DNA from: CBDUXP01 sp965371225 [NCBI: uncultured bacterium]
Lineage (GTDB): Bacteria; Abyssobacteria; SURF-5; CBDUXP01
Length of the DNA: 64,000 nucleotides
Direction of reading: 5' to 3'
NCBI GenBank assembly: GCA_965371225.1
Contig: CBDUXP010000002.1
Span: forward strand, 62,001 to 126,000
Shown here piece after piece: positions 1 to 9,360 of the stretch (position 1 is its first letter; every line of letters begins with the position of its first letter). Below the pieces are notes generated by a model. That model was not told the origin of the DNA. It saw only the letters and a list, made by a program, of their open reading frames with translations, and did not search any database. The translations under genes and the position numbers were made by a program.

Positions 1-413
1 GCTTTCATCAAGCCCATGTTCCCCGCCTGGATCAGATCCATCAGGGAGATGCCGCAGTTCGTGTACCGTTTCGCAATGCTCACCACGAGCCGAAGGTTCG
101 CGGCGGCCAGGTCCTGGTACGCCACCTGCAACGGGTCCGGGTCCCCCTGCTCGCGCAGGGTATCGATTCGTACCGCCATGGCGGCAAACTCGTCGTCGGT
201 GAGCATGGGGATGCGGCCGATGTCTCGCAGGTACAGGCGGACCAGATCCTCGGACCTGGCCGGCTGGCGGGGGGCGCGGGCGGCGGTCTTCTTCCGTGTG
301 ACCCGGGTACCGGGGGTCCGCGCCGGGGCCCGGCGCTTGGCGATCGCCTGCGCTGGACGGCGGGCCTCCCCATTCCGGAGCTGCTGTGGGGGCGTGGTCA
401 GCCGGCGGGCCAT
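1..413 (-). CDS. RNA polymerase sigma-70 factor, N-terminal part (cut by window edge)
   Basis: The minus strand reads from an ATG at 411-413 off the left end, giving about 137 residues of a primary-type sigma factor that directs RNA polymerase to promoters. The first ~55 residues are Arg/Ala/Pro-rich and basic. Region 1.2 follows ([19 protein letters not shown]), then the start of region 2 with the family hallmarks [12 protein letters not shown] and [15 protein letters not shown]. The -10 and -35 recognition parts (2.4 and 4) lie outside the window, so a housekeeping RpoD cannot be told from a group 2 paralogue. The short N-terminus, without an extended region 1.1, favours a group 2 or short SigA-like factor. 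No strong ribosome-binding site precedes the ATG, so the start is provisional. Confidence 0.9.
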   Translation of the reverse strand, partial: MARRLTTPPQQLRNGEARRPAQAIAKRRAPARTPGTRVTRKKTAARAPRQPARSEDLVRLYLRDIGRIPMLTDDEFAAMAVRIDTLREQGDPDPLQVAYQDLAAANLRLVVSIAKRYTNCGISLMDLIQAGNMGLMK

Positions 414-1737
<1,324 letters not shown>

Positions 1738-1810
1738 CGCCTCCGCCGCCCCTTCGCTAGACTAAGCGCCTTACGCCGCGGCGACCGCCGCGAGGGGCGG
1801 ATCCGCACGG

Positions 1811-3259
1811 ATGGACAAGGCCGCATTACGCGCACACTTCGATGCGATGGCGCCGGACCGGGATCGGTGGAAGGCGCGCAACGGCTTCTACTACGCGCAC
1901 CAGACGGCGCACGTTCTGGATCTCGTGGCCCCCGGCCAGCGGGTGCTGGAGATCGGCTGCGGCACGGGGGATCTGCTGCACGCGTGCCGGCCGCGCGTGG
2001 GCCTCGGGCTCGACCTGAGCCCGGCCATGGTCGGGATCGCCGCCGCTAAATATCCAGACCTGCAATTCGTGGTTGGCGACGCCGAAGCGCTCCCGCTGCA
2101 GGGGCCGTTCGACGTGGTCCTGATCTCGGACCTCGTCGGACACCTGACCGACATTCTGGAAGCGTTCGAGTGCCTGCACCAAGTCGTCGGGCCCGACACG
2201 ATCGTCGTGGTGACGTACTACAACTACCTCTGGGAGCCGGTGTTGGAGATCGGCGAACAGCTCGGCGTGAAGATGCCGCAGAACCTGCAAAACTGGGTCT
2301 CCTTCGCCGATCTGCAGAACTTCCTCACCCTCGGCGGCTTCCAGGTGACGCACACGGGCCTGCACGTGCTGCTCCCGGTCAATGTGCCGCTGCTCGCGCC
2401 CTTCTGCAACCGCGTGCTCGCGCGTTTGCCGTACGTGCGCGGGCTCGATCTGTTGGAGGTCGTGGTGGCGCGGGCGATGCCGGAGCGCCCGCCGCCCGCG
2501 GAGCCGTCCGTGTCCATCATCATCCCGTGCAAGGATGAGGCGGGGAACATTCCCGGCGCGGTGGAGCGGACCCCGCTGTTCGGGTCCAAGCAGGAACTCA
2601 TCTTCGTGGACGGCGAATCGCGGGACGGCACCGTCGAAGCGATCGAAGCGCAGATCGCCCTGCATCCCGAGCGCGAAATCCGTCTGCTCCACCAGATACC
2701 CGCGGACGGGAAAAAGGGCGGGACGTGGATGGGCTTCGACGCGGCCCGGTACGACGTGCTGATGGTGCTCGACTCGGATCTGACCGTGCCGCCGGAGGAT
2801 TTGCCGAAGTTCTACCGGGCGCTGGCGGAGGATCACGCGGACTTCATCAACGGCTCGCGGCTCGTCTATCAGATGGAGCCCGGCGCTATGCGTATCCTCA
2901 ATATCATCGCGAACAAGGCGTTCAGCCTGGCGTTCACCTGGCTGCTGGACCAGCGCATCACGGACACGCTGTGCGGCACGAAGGTGCTGCGCAAGGTGGA
3001 TTACGAACGGATCATGGCCAACCAGGCCTACTTCGGCGACTTCGACCCGTTCGGCGATTTCGACCTGCTCTTCGGCGCCGCGCATTTGGGTATGCGCATC
3101 GTGGACCTGCCGGTGCGTTACAAGGCGCGCGTGTATGGCGACATCAAAATCGACCGGTGGCGCCACGGGTGGATGCTGTTGAAGATGACGGTGGTCGCGT
3201 TTCGCAAGCTCAAGTTGCCCCGCTTGCTCGGCCGCGCCCCCGCCGCCTCGGTCGACTAG
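1811..3259 (+). CDS. Fused SAM methyltransferase - family 2 glycosyltransferase
   Basis: This is a 482-residue two-domain protein. Residues 1 to about 220 form a class I SAM-dependent methyltransferase with motif I VLEIGCGTGDLL (45-56). Residues from about 232 form a GT2 glycosyltransferase of the polyprenol-phosphate mannosyltransferase (DPM1-like) type: SVSIIIPCKDEAGN starts it, FVDGESRDGT binds the nucleotide, and the metal-binding DSD is at 321-323. No C-terminal membrane segment is apparent, so it is probably cytosolic and acts at the membrane face. It probably methylates and transfers a sugar or lipid-linked intermediate, but the substrate is unknown. It lies 73 bases after the epimerase gene and may be co-transcribed. 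Its TAG overlaps the stop of the convergent RND gene in the shared tetranucleotide CTAG. Confidence 0.85.
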   Translation: MDKAALRAHFDAMAPDRDRWKARNGFYYAHQTAHVLDLVAPGQRVLEIGCGTGDLLHACRPRVGLGLDLSPAMVGIAAAKYPDLQFVVGDAEALPLQGPFDVVLISDLVGHLTDILEAFECLHQVVGPDTIVVVTYYNYLWEPVLEIGEQLGVKMPQNLQNWVSFADLQNFLTLGGFQVTHTGLHVLLPVNVPLLAPFCNRVLARLPYVRGLDLLEVVVARAMPERPPPAEPSVSIIIPCKDEAGNIPGAVERTPLFGSKQELIFVDGESRDGTVEAIEAQIALHPEREIRLLHQIPADGKKGGTWMGFDAARYDVLMVLDSDLTVPPEDLPKFYRALAEDHADFINGSRLVYQMEPGAMRILNIIANKAFSLAFTWLLDQRITDTLCGTKVLRKVDYERIMANQAYFGDFDPFGDFDLLFGAAHLGMRIVDLPVRYKARVYGDIKIDRWRHGWMLLKMTVVAFRKLKLPRLLGRAPAASVD

Positions 3260-5565
3260 CCTTCGGTGAGTGCGGCGGCCGAGGCCATCCCCCGCGTGCG
3301 CGCGTAGGCACGCAACACCACCGGGAGTAGCACCAGGTCGGCCGTCAGGGCGATCACGATCGTCAGGGCGCAGAGGATCCCGAAATTCACGGTGGGCGCG
3401 AAACTGCCCACCATCATGACCCCGAACCCGGCGCACAGCGTGGCCGAGGTGTAGACGAGCGCTCGGCCCACCTCGACCGTCGCGCCGCGGAGCGACTCGC
3501 GCATGGGTTCGCCCCGGTCCAGGTGCAAGCGCACGCGGCTCATGAAGTGGATCGTGTCGTCCACGGCCAGGCCGATGGCGATGGACGCCACCATGGCCGT
3601 CATCCCGTCCAAAAGGATGCCGCTGGCCCCCATGACCCCCAGGCACAGCACGATGGGCAGCACGTTGGGGATCATCGCGATCGCGCCCAGCAGGATCGAA
3701 CGCAGCTGGAGGCAGAAGACGAGGAAGATGGCGCACAACGCGATGCTGAAGCCCTTCACGAGACTGATGCGGATGTAGTCTTCCATATGGGCGTACAGCA
3801 GCGCGACGCCCGTCACCGTGGCCGTGAGCCCGGGGGGAAACTGCTCCGCGATGTACTGCTCCGCCCGCGCGACGACGAGGGCCGCTTTCGACGAAGACTC
3901 CATGGTGATGCGCGCGCTCACACGCGCTTGCCGGTAGTCGAACGTCACGTACTCTTGGATATCCCCGTCCGGCGCATCCATCTCGTACAGCAACAGGTAC
4001 TGCGCGGTCTCCTCCGTGGTCGCCGGCAGCCGGTACTCCGCCGGATCGTTGTCGAAGAACGCCCCCCGCAACTCGGTGAAGTAGTCCGTGATGGATTGCG
4101 TGGACGCGATGTACGGATCCCGCTCGAGAAACGCCTGGAAGGCAGCGATCTCGCGTAGCACTGCGGGATCCTTCACGCCGTCCGGCCGGCCGGTATCCAC
4201 CATTACCTCCAGGGTGAAGGTCCCGGCGAGCGCCTCGGTCATGCGCTTGTTATCCTGCCGCACCCGCTCCGTCTCCTTGAAATACTCCATGAAGGCCGCC
4301 TCCGCCCGCCCGCGGCTCGCACCGGCGAGCCCCAGGACCACGAGCCCGATGCTCGCCAGCACGATCGGCCGGCCGCGGCGCATGGTGAAGACGTGCAGCC
4401 GATGGAGCCCGGTCGCCGCAAGGTCGTGGGCGGACCCCCGTTCAGTCCGGGGGCGCGGGGCGGGCAGGTAGCTCAACACGATCGGCACGAAGGTCATCGA
4501 CAGCAGGAAGGCGCCGAACACGCCTAGGGCCGCGAAGATGCCGAACTCGCGAATGCCTTGAATGCGGCTCACGAGCAGCGCGAGCATGCCGATGGACGTG
4601 GTGAGGCTCGTCAGCAGACACGGCACCGTCAAGTCGCGGTACACGCCCCGCAACGCGTCCCATTTCTCCTCGCCCGCCCGGCAGCGGGTCTGATAGTCGA
4701 CCAAGACGTGCATCGAATCCGCGACGCCGACCGCAAGGAGCAGCGGGGGCAGCATGCCCGTGATGATGTTCACGCGTGCACCGGACAGCACGACCCAGCC
4801 GATCGCCCACACCGTGGCGACCACCACGGTCACGAGGGGAAGCACCACGCCGATCTTCGTCCGCAGCAGCAGCCAGAGCATGGCGACGAGCAGCACGATC
4901 ATGAGCGAGGTGGTGAGCTTCGTGTCCCGCTCGGAGAGGTAGAAGAACTGTTCGTCGACCACCGGGCCGCCACCCAGGTAGAAGGTCGTCTCCGGTTCCG
5001 CGTCGAGGATCGTGCGGATCGCCGCGACCGCTTCGACCTTGTACGCGAAATCGTCCGTGCGGTGCGGCAGGCGGGCGATGATGCACGTGAAATCCCCGGA
5101 GCCCGACACCACGTTGCCCACGTAGAGGTCATTGGCCAGGGCGCGCGCGCGGATCGCCGGCAGGACCGTTTCGTCCAGCGGGAACTCGACCAGCTCGCCC
5201 ACGGTCAACATCCCCGCCTCGCCCGTGATGGACTCGATGTTCGTCAGACTGAAGACTTTCTCGACGTGCGGGGCCGCCTCCACGGCGCGCGTGACGCGAT
5301 CGATGAGCGTGAGCATATGCGGCGCGAACACGTCGGGGGCCTCCAACCCGATCATAATCAGCTCATCGCTGCCAAACGTGTCCAGGAGCCGCTGGTGGGA
5401 GCGTAGCGCCGGGTCGTCGTCGAGGAACCAAATCTCCAGCGCGTTATCGAACGACACGCGCGGCATCTGGCTCCCGGCCAGGACGGTGATCGCCGCCAGC
5501 AGGAGCAGCACCGTTTTGCGGTACGTGAGGCAGAGGGTCGCCCACCGCTCGACCAGCTGGCTCAT
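3256..5565 (-). CDS. RND superfamily (MMPL/HAE3-type) exporter
   Basis: This 769-residue inner-membrane transporter has the internal duplication of RND proteins. Each half has one membrane helix, a large extracytoplasmic loop, then a bundle of helices. TM1 is at about residues 17-34; the first bundle contains LPPLLLAVGVADSMHVLVDY, and the second contains IAIGLAVDDTIHFMSRVR with the paired Asp of the proton relay. The size and architecture match the HAE3/MmpL branch, which exports hydrophobic compounds or lipids (hopanoid or sterol carriers are in this branch), rather than the ~1,000-residue AcrB type. No fusion-protein or outer-membrane partner is adjacent. The ATG overlaps the stop of the upstream TetR gene (ATGA), so the two are translationally coupled. 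A longer in-frame reading lies over the TetR gene and was not used. Confidence 0.9.
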   Translation of the reverse strand: MSQLVERWATLCLTYRKTVLLLLAAITVLAGSQMPRVSFDNALEIWFLDDDPALRSHQRLLDTFGSDELIMIGLEAPDVFAPHMLTLIDRVTRAVEAAPHVEKVFSLTNIESITGEAGMLTVGELVEFPLDETVLPAIRARALANDLYVGNVVSGSGDFTCIIARLPHRTDDFAYKVEAVAAIRTILDAEPETTFYLGGGPVVDEQFFYLSERDTKLTTSLMIVLLVAMLWLLLRTKIGVVLPLVTVVVATVWAIGWVVLSGARVNIITGMLPPLLLAVGVADSMHVLVDYQTRCRAGEEKWDALRGVYRDLTVPCLLTSLTTSIGMLALLVSRIQGIREFGIFAALGVFGAFLLSMTFVPIVLSYLPAPRPRTERGSAHDLAATGLHRLHVFTMRRGRPIVLASIGLVVLGLAGASRGRAEAAFMEYFKETERVRQDNKRMTEALAGTFTLEVMVDTGRPDGVKDPAVLREIAAFQAFLERDPYIASTQSITDYFTELRGAFFDNDPAEYRLPATTEETAQYLLLYEMDAPDGDIQEYVTFDYRQARVSARITMESSSKAALVVARAEQYIAEQFPPGLTATVTGVALLYAHMEDYIRISLVKGFSIALCAIFLVFCLQLRSILLGAIAMIPNVLPIVLCLGVMGASGILLDGMTAMVASIAIGLAVDDTIHFMSRVRLHLDRGEPMRESLRGATVEVGRALVYTSATLCAGFGVMMVGSFAPTVNFGILCALTIVIALTADLVLLPVVLRAYARTRGMASAAALTEG

Positions 5566-6182
5566 GGGACGGCCTCCCCGGGCAGCGGTTGCAGCACGCT
5601 GGTCAGCATGCGAACGAAGACGCCGCTCTCCCGCGCCATCCGAAAGTCGTCTGGGGCCAGCACCGCTTGCAACAGACACCCGTCGAGGGCCGCGAGCATG
5701 GCCAGGGCGGCCGCGCGCGTGGGGAACGGCGCCACCTCCCCGCGCGCCACGGCGGCGTCGAGGGTCGATTCGAGTTGCGTGGTGGTCCGGTCGTAAATCC
5801 CCGCGAGGAGCGTGCGCAGCGGCTGCTCCTCGTCGCGTTTCAGTTCCGCCCAGAGGCGGAGCACCGCAAACGCCGCGTCGCTCCATGCGTCCACGCTGGC
5901 CAATCCCACCGTGAGAAACCGTTCGACCCGCTCTGCGATCGGGCCCGGCTGTTCGAGCGCCTGATCCATGCTGGTCGTCATGTCCGAGACCAGCCACGCG
6001 GCCAGATGCAGGAGGAGGGCCTCTTTGCTCGGGAAGTAGTCGTACAGCCCCCCCTTGCTCACCCCCGCACGCTCGGCCACCGCCTGCATGGTGGCGCCGT
6101 GATACCCCTGCTCCGCAAACACGGCCATGGCCGCCATCGCCAGGGCGGTTTGGCGCTCTTCCTTGTTGACGATGCGGGGCAC
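5562..6182 (-). CDS. TetR/AcrR-family repressor of the RND gene
   Basis: This 206-residue regulator has an N-terminal helix-turn-helix of the TetR type (ATMQAVAERAGVSKGGLYDY, then FPSKEALL) and a helical ligand-binding domain ending in a TetR_C-like segment. The start is taken as GTG at 6180-6182, preceded by GGAGGAAGGACGG on the minus strand. The longer reading to 6338 would run through the operator and begins with a region unlike the family. A 28-base palindrome 39 bases upstream is its probable operator. The gene is 5' of and coupled to the RND exporter (4-base overlap), the usual arrangement for a repressor that responds to the exported compound. Confidence 0.9.
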   Translation of the reverse strand: MPRIVNKEERQTALAMAAMAVFAEQGYHGATMQAVAERAGVSKGGLYDYFPSKEALLLHLAAWLVSDMTTSMDQALEQPGPIAERVERFLTVGLASVDAWSDAAFAVLRLWAELKRDEEQPLRTLLAGIYDRTTTQLESTLDAAVARGEVAPFPTRAAALAMLAALDGCLLQAVLAPDDFRMARESGVFVRMLTSVLQPLPGEAVP

Positions 6183-6220
6183 GGTTCCGTCCTTCCTCCG
6201 GGGCCGGCTCTGGCTGTCCC

Positions 6221-6248
6221 TATTATGACTGACTGGTCGGTCATAATA
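6221..6248. promoter_or_regulatory. TetR operator palindrome
   Basis: Two 13-base arms, TATTATGACTGAC and GTCGGTCATAATA, are separated by TG and pair with a single mismatch. The GACTGACTGGTCGGTC core closely resembles operators of TetR/AcrR repressors that govern RND pumps. It lies 39 bases upstream of the TetR start and 80 bases upstream of the divergent gene at 6329, so it may control both. Confidence 0.8.
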
Positions 6249-6328
6249 AAGGGCGGCGCTGCGGGGCGACCGCCGGGCCAGAGGGTCTGCTACACTCGGC
6301 TGAGGGTGCGCGGGAGGCCACACCTCGG

Positions 6329-6907
6329 ATGGAACCACTGGAAATTCTGCAGATCCTGCGGCAGCAATTGGATGCGGTGAAGGACATTAAGCCGCTGCAC
6401 TACGACAGCCCGGAGCGGAAGGCGTGGGAGAAGGACACGGTCCACCTCCTCCAGGAGCACTTTGGCGAGGGGTCCCTGGAGCTGGATGAGTTCCTCTCGG
6501 CGGCCCTGGCGAAATTCAAGCCGCACATGACCGAGGCCGAATGGCAGGACAATTACGACTACCTGCTGCGTAACCAAGCCATCGCCCTGGAGAAAATCCT
6601 CACGATGCAGCAGCAGGTGACGCTCCATCCCGAGCTGGCCGACGCGGAGGCCGACACGAGCCGTGAACTCAAGCTCGAGTTGTTCGCGAGCGACCATCCG
6701 CTGCTCGACCCCGTGGAAGCGGAGCACGCGCGCCTGCCGGAGGCGCAACGCACGGCCATCATCGCATTGGAGAATCTCCTGCGGTCCCATGCACCGTGGC
6801 GCGCGCTGCGGCAGCAGCTCACCCTAGTGCTTCAGGCGGACCGCGCGGTGGCCACTGCCGTGCTCCGCGCACTGCCAGCCTTGTTGCACCTGTGCGAGCG
6901 CGACTAA
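6329..6907 (+). CDS. Hypothetical helical protein
   Basis: No family was recognised for this 192-residue protein. It is almost entirely predicted helix, acidic and rich in Leu/Ala/Glu, with no signal peptide or membrane segment, so it is probably cytosolic. The N-terminal half contains many aromatic and charged residues (HYDSPERKAWEKDT; MTEAEWQDNYDYLLRNQ). The C-terminal half is Ala/Leu/Arg-rich and ends in two Leu-rich helices. A TACACT -10-like hexamer lies at about 6290, just downstream of the TetR operator, so the TetR protein may also repress it. Codon use matches the neighbours. Confidence 0.7.
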   Translation: MEPLEILQILRQQLDAVKDIKPLHYDSPERKAWEKDTVHLLQEHFGEGSLELDEFLSAALAKFKPHMTEAEWQDNYDYLLRNQAIALEKILTMQQQVTLHPELADAEADTSRELKLELFASDHPLLDPVEAEHARLPEAQRTAIIALENLLRSHAPWRALRQQLTLVLQADRAVATAVLRALPALLHLCERD

Positions 6908-6923
6908 GGGCGCAAAAAGACAA

Positions 6924-6946
6924 CGGCCGGGACGCGGTCCCGGCCG
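6924..6946. terminator. Intrinsic terminator between convergent genes
   Basis: A perfect 10-base stem, CGGCCGGGAC paired with GTCCCGGCCG, closes a GCG loop. On the minus strand it is followed by TTGTCTTTTTG, a good U-tract for ending the flgM-like transcript. On the plus strand it sits just after the stop of the 192-residue gene and could also stop that transcript, less efficiently. Confidence 0.75.
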
Positions 6947-6970
6947 GCACTGCGCACGGGTGATGCGCGC

Positions 6971-7282
6971 CTAACTGAGGTTCTCGAGAATCTGCTGGAC
7001 GACGCGGCGCAGGACGGGAGGCGCGTCCAACTCCCCCGCGTCGAGGCGCTCGCGGGCGGCCTCCACCCGGTCCGCGCGTACGTCCGGGGCGGCCCGGGCA
7101 AACTCCGCGAAGCGTAGGGCCTCGGCGGCCCGGCGTGCTTCACGGCTGATGGCGACGCCGTCGTTCTCCGGGGCCCCCGTCGAGCCGCTCTGGCGCGTAC
7201 GGCGCCGCTCGGCTTCGAGCCGGTTCGCGTCGTCCGGACGCTGGGGGTCTGGAATGCCGCCGATGCGGCCCACGTCAACCAT
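6971..7282 (-). CDS. flgM: FlgM-like anti-sigma-28 factor
   Basis: This 103-residue protein has the layout of FlgM, which binds the flagellar sigma factor FliA/sigma-28 and is exported on hook completion. The N-terminus is disordered and charged. The conserved C-terminal helices begin with VAISREARRAAEALRF, and VRADRVEAARERLDAGEL matches the FlgM signature (VR.E.V...R..I..G.Y). The protein ends shortly after VVQQILENL, as in the family. No other flagellar gene is nearby, so the assignment rests on the motif and size. A bidirectional terminator follows the gene. The HDOD regulator next upstream on the same strand is often linked to motility control. Confidence 0.72.
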   Translation of the reverse strand: MVDVGRIGGIPDPQRPDDANRLEAERRRTRQSGSTGAPENDGVAISREARRAAEALRFAEFARAAPDVRADRVEAARERLDAGELDAPPVLRRVVQQILENLS

Positions 7283-7413
7283 AGTCTTAGCGCTCCAGGC
7301 GAAGCCGCCGAACGGCTTTCACCCTACCCTTAGTATATCGGCAGGGAGCCGGGGGACCTTGAGGGCGGGCGGCAAAGCTGTAAGGTGCTGCGCACCAACA
7401 GGTTCTGGCTCTG

Positions 7414-8277
7414 CTACGCGGCCAGGGCGGCATCGGCTTGGGCCACCTCGTCCAGTTCCAGGATCAGGGACTCCAGCATCCCCGTTTTGAGCCCCAAATG
7501 CGCCCACGCGGCCTCGTTCAGTTGTGGATGTACCGCGCCGCCGCCATGGCCGATGGGCCGCAGCCGCGCGATGATGTCCGCCACGTGGACCATGCACGGC
7601 GCCAACTCTTCCCCGACCGGCGCCTCGGTGGGATTGTGGTGGAACTGGGCCGCCGTGATGATCTCCGGGGCCAGCGCCCACCGATTGGCCAACAGCGCAC
7701 CCACGTCCGCGTGCGTGAACTCCAGTAGCTTCTGCTCCGCAGCCACCAGCGGGATCCGCTCGGTCGCGGTCAAGTCCAAAGCCTCCACGAACCGGTCGTG
7801 CAGGTGCTCGCACATGATGATCTTGCCCACGTCATGGAGCAGCCCGCAGATGAACGCGCCTTCCACTTCCTTCCGGCCCAGATCCATGCGGTCGGCCAGG
7901 AGCCGGTTGGCGGCGGCGGTGGCCATGCAATGCTTCCAGAACGCCTCGTGGTTGAAGTGCGGGTGGTTTTCCCCTTGGTTGAAATCCCCGAACACCGTGG
8001 CCGTGATGGCCAGGTTCTTAATGATATTGAAGCCCAGCATGGCGATCGCATGCTGCACCGAACTGACCTTCGAGCGCAGCCCGTAGTACGCCGAGTTCGC
8101 GAGGCGCAGCACCTTCGTAGCAATCGCCACGTCCGTCTGAATCACCTCTGCCACGTCCGCCGCGCTCGAATTCTGATCGGCGATGAGATCGTTGATCTGT
8201 CCGAGAATCGTCGGCAGGGTGGGTAAGGTGACGAGGTCGTCCACCAACTGCCACAATTTTTCTTGCTCGCTAGGCAT
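7414..8277 (-). CDS. HDOD-domain regulatory protein
   Basis: This 287-residue single-domain HDOD protein belongs to a degenerate HD-hydrolase family that acts as a signalling scaffold in chemotaxis, motility and cyclic-di-GMP circuits rather than as an enzyme. The core LPTLPTILGQINDLI at the N-terminus, VLRLANSAYYG (~57-67), AIAMLGFNIIKNLAI and CGLLHDVGKIIM (an HD pair is retained) are typical. ATG 8277 overlaps the stop of the upstream 85-residue gene by eight bases (ATGCCTAG), which implies translational coupling. The length is normal for the family. Confidence 0.88.
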   Translation of the reverse strand: MPSEQEKLWQLVDDLVTLPTLPTILGQINDLIADQNSSAADVAEVIQTDVAIATKVLRLANSAYYGLRSKVSSVQHAIAMLGFNIIKNLAITATVFGDFNQGENHPHFNHEAFWKHCMATAAANRLLADRMDLGRKEVEGAFICGLLHDVGKIIMCEHLHDRFVEALDLTATERIPLVAAEQKLLEFTHADVGALLANRWALAPEIITAAQFHHNPTEAPVGEELAPCMVHVADIIARLRPIGHGGGAVHPQLNEAAWAHLGLKTGMLESLILELDEVAQADAALAA

Positions 8278-8527
8278 CAGTCATGGGTCCTGGGTCGTCG
8301 CCGCCCAGCGAGCGGCTGACCACATCGATCGCGTCGACCACGCGCAGCCGTTCCAGGAACGTGCTCAGGTCGCCGGTGGGTGTCGTGGTACCGATCTCTT
8401 CGGCTGTTTTGATGCCCGCGAAGAAGTGGACGGTCCCATCCTCAGAGACGCGGACCCACACATTCTCTGCATCTGCAAGAGTCACCGCGCGACCCCGTCC
8501 ACCGTCCACGGCTTGCCATTCCAGCAT
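8270..8527 (-). CDS. Small hypothetical protein coupled to the HDOD gene
   Basis: The 85-residue protein is not recognised. It contains a probable small beta-rich domain (VWVRVSEDGTVHFFAG) followed by helices, and has no signal peptide. The ATG at 8525-8527 is preceded on the minus strand by GGAAGGGAGCC. An extended reading to 8578 has no better start. Because its stop lies inside the start of the HDOD gene, both products are probably made together and may interact. Confidence 0.6.
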   Translation of the reverse strand: MLEWQAVDGGRGRAVTLADAENVWVRVSEDGTVHFFAGIKTAEEIGTTTPTGDLSTFLERLRVVDAIDVVSRSLGGDDPGPMTDA

Positions 8528-8625
8528 TGGCGAAGGCTCCCTTCCGCTAAATCCGCTAATTCTGCCTAAGCCTACCACGTCTCGGGTCCCGGGTCAATGG
8601 CCCGGACCCGTCCTAACTCCATTCC

Positions 8626-8655
8626 TTGTCCGGGGTTCTGCATGCGTGATAGACT
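8626..8655 (+). promoter_or_regulatory. Sigma-70-like promoter for the small membrane protein operon
   Basis: TTGTCC at 8626-8631 and TAGACT at 8650-8655 are 18 bases apart. The predicted transcript start near 8662 leaves a ~30-base leader to the ATG at 8692. Several genes in this window have a similar GC-flanked TATACT/TAGACT hexamer 25-60 bases before their start. Confidence 0.5.
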
Positions 8656-8691
8656 CGCGCCGCCAGGGCGAGTGCCGGGCAGGGGGCCAAC

Positions 8692-8850
8692 ATGCTGCGA
8701 AAATTGATCGGAGTGGGACTCCTAGGGGCGCTCGGCTACGGCATCTACACGTTCGCCAACAACTCGGACTTCTTCGGCACCCGCGACCACGACCGGAACG
8801 AGCGGATGAACGAGGTGGAATCCGCCGCGAACCAAGGGCTCGGCGGCTAG
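8692..8850 (+). CDS. Small single-pass membrane protein
   Basis: The 52-residue protein starts at an ATG preceded by AGGGGGCC. Residues 3-22 (RKLIGVGLLGALGYGIYTFA) form one membrane segment or signal anchor. The rest is a short, charged, polar tail with Asn/Asp/Arg (FFGTRDHDRNERMNEVESA). It has no recognised family. It lies 21 bases before, and probably in one transcript with, the zinc-ribbon membrane protein gene. Confidence 0.6.
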   Translation: MLRKLIGVGLLGALGYGIYTFANNSDFFGTRDHDRNERMNEVESAANQGLGG

Positions 8851-8871
8851 CCCGCCCGAAAGGTCCCGCCT

Positions 8872-9183
8872 ATGCCCACCGCCTTCTGCGCCTATCATCC
8901 CGACCTGCAGGCCGTTGCCCGCTGCAAGGGCTGCCGCAAGCTCCTCTGCGCCAAGTGCCGCACCCGGGGCCACGACGGCTGGTACTGCGACGAAGAGTGC
9001 ATGAAGACGCAACAGGCGCAACAGCAGCAGGTCGACACCGCCGATCGCGGCACCACCCGCGGTGGCATGGGCAAGTGGGTCGTGCGGCTGGTGATTCTCG
9101 GCGCCCTCGCCGGCGCGCTCTACTGGGTCTTCATCGCCCAAGACGTCCGCAGCATCTCCGACCTCCGCAACCTCCTGCCGTAG
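8872..9183 (+). CDS. Membrane protein with N-terminal B-box-like zinc-binding domain
   Basis: This 103-residue protein begins with a Cys/His cluster (CAYHPDLQAVARCKGC, then LLCAKC and WYCDEEC) spaced like the B-box-type zinc ribbons found at the N-terminus of some bacterial membrane proteins. A Gln-rich linker (TQQAQQQQ) follows, then one membrane segment (WVVRLVILGALAGALYWVFI, ~69-88). The zinc domain would be cytosolic. The partner is unknown; the upstream small membrane protein is a candidate. Confidence 0.7.
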   Translation: MPTAFCAYHPDLQAVARCKGCRKLLCAKCRTRGHDGWYCDEECMKTQQAQQQQVDTADRGTTRGGMGKWVVRLVILGALAGALYWVFIAQDVRSISDLRNLLP

Positions 9184-9250
9184 ATCCGCGCGAACCGTCC
9201 TGCGTGTAGGGCACGAATGCGAATCCGTGCAGCGCACCACGCATCACGCG

Positions 9251-9309
9251 GGTAGGGGCGAATCTTGTATTCGCCCATCTCGCTGGGCGATCACAAGGAT
9301 CGCCCCTAC
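9251..9309. repeat. Palindromic intergenic repeat, unit 1
   Basis: The unit holds two hairpins, GGGCGAAT/ATTCGCCC (loop CTTGT) and GGGCGATC/GATCGCCC, enclosed by a perfect 10-base inverted repeat (GTAGGGGCGA at 9252 and TCGCCCCTAC ending 9309). This cruciform REP-like architecture, with GTAGGGG at the rim, resembles repetitive extragenic palindromes of several GC-rich environmental lineages. It is noncoding. Confidence 0.8.
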
Positions 9310-9321
9310 GATTGCTCCGCG

Positions 9322-9360
9322 GTAGGGGCCGGTCTGTAGACCGGCCCGCGCTCGCCCTAC
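9322..9360. repeat. Palindromic intergenic repeat, unit 2
   Basis: GTAGGG at the left rim and CCCTAC at the right rim enclose the stem GGCCGGTCT-GT-AGACCGGCC. It has the same design as the neighbouring unit with a different hairpin core. The stop codon of the minus-strand pseudopilin-like gene lies inside the right rim, so the repeat has fused with the end of a gene. Confidence 0.75.

Noticed and set aside
1826-3736. Long minus-strand open frame over the methyltransferase-GT2 gene and part of the RND gene
   Set aside because: Composition is His/Arg/Asp-rich with no family motifs; it is the antisense shadow of real genes in GC-rich DNA.
3256-5997. Longer RND reading starting upstream in the TetR gene
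   Set aside because: The extra part overlaps the TetR coding sequence and lacks RND character; ATG 5565 is followed by the normal N-terminal helix.
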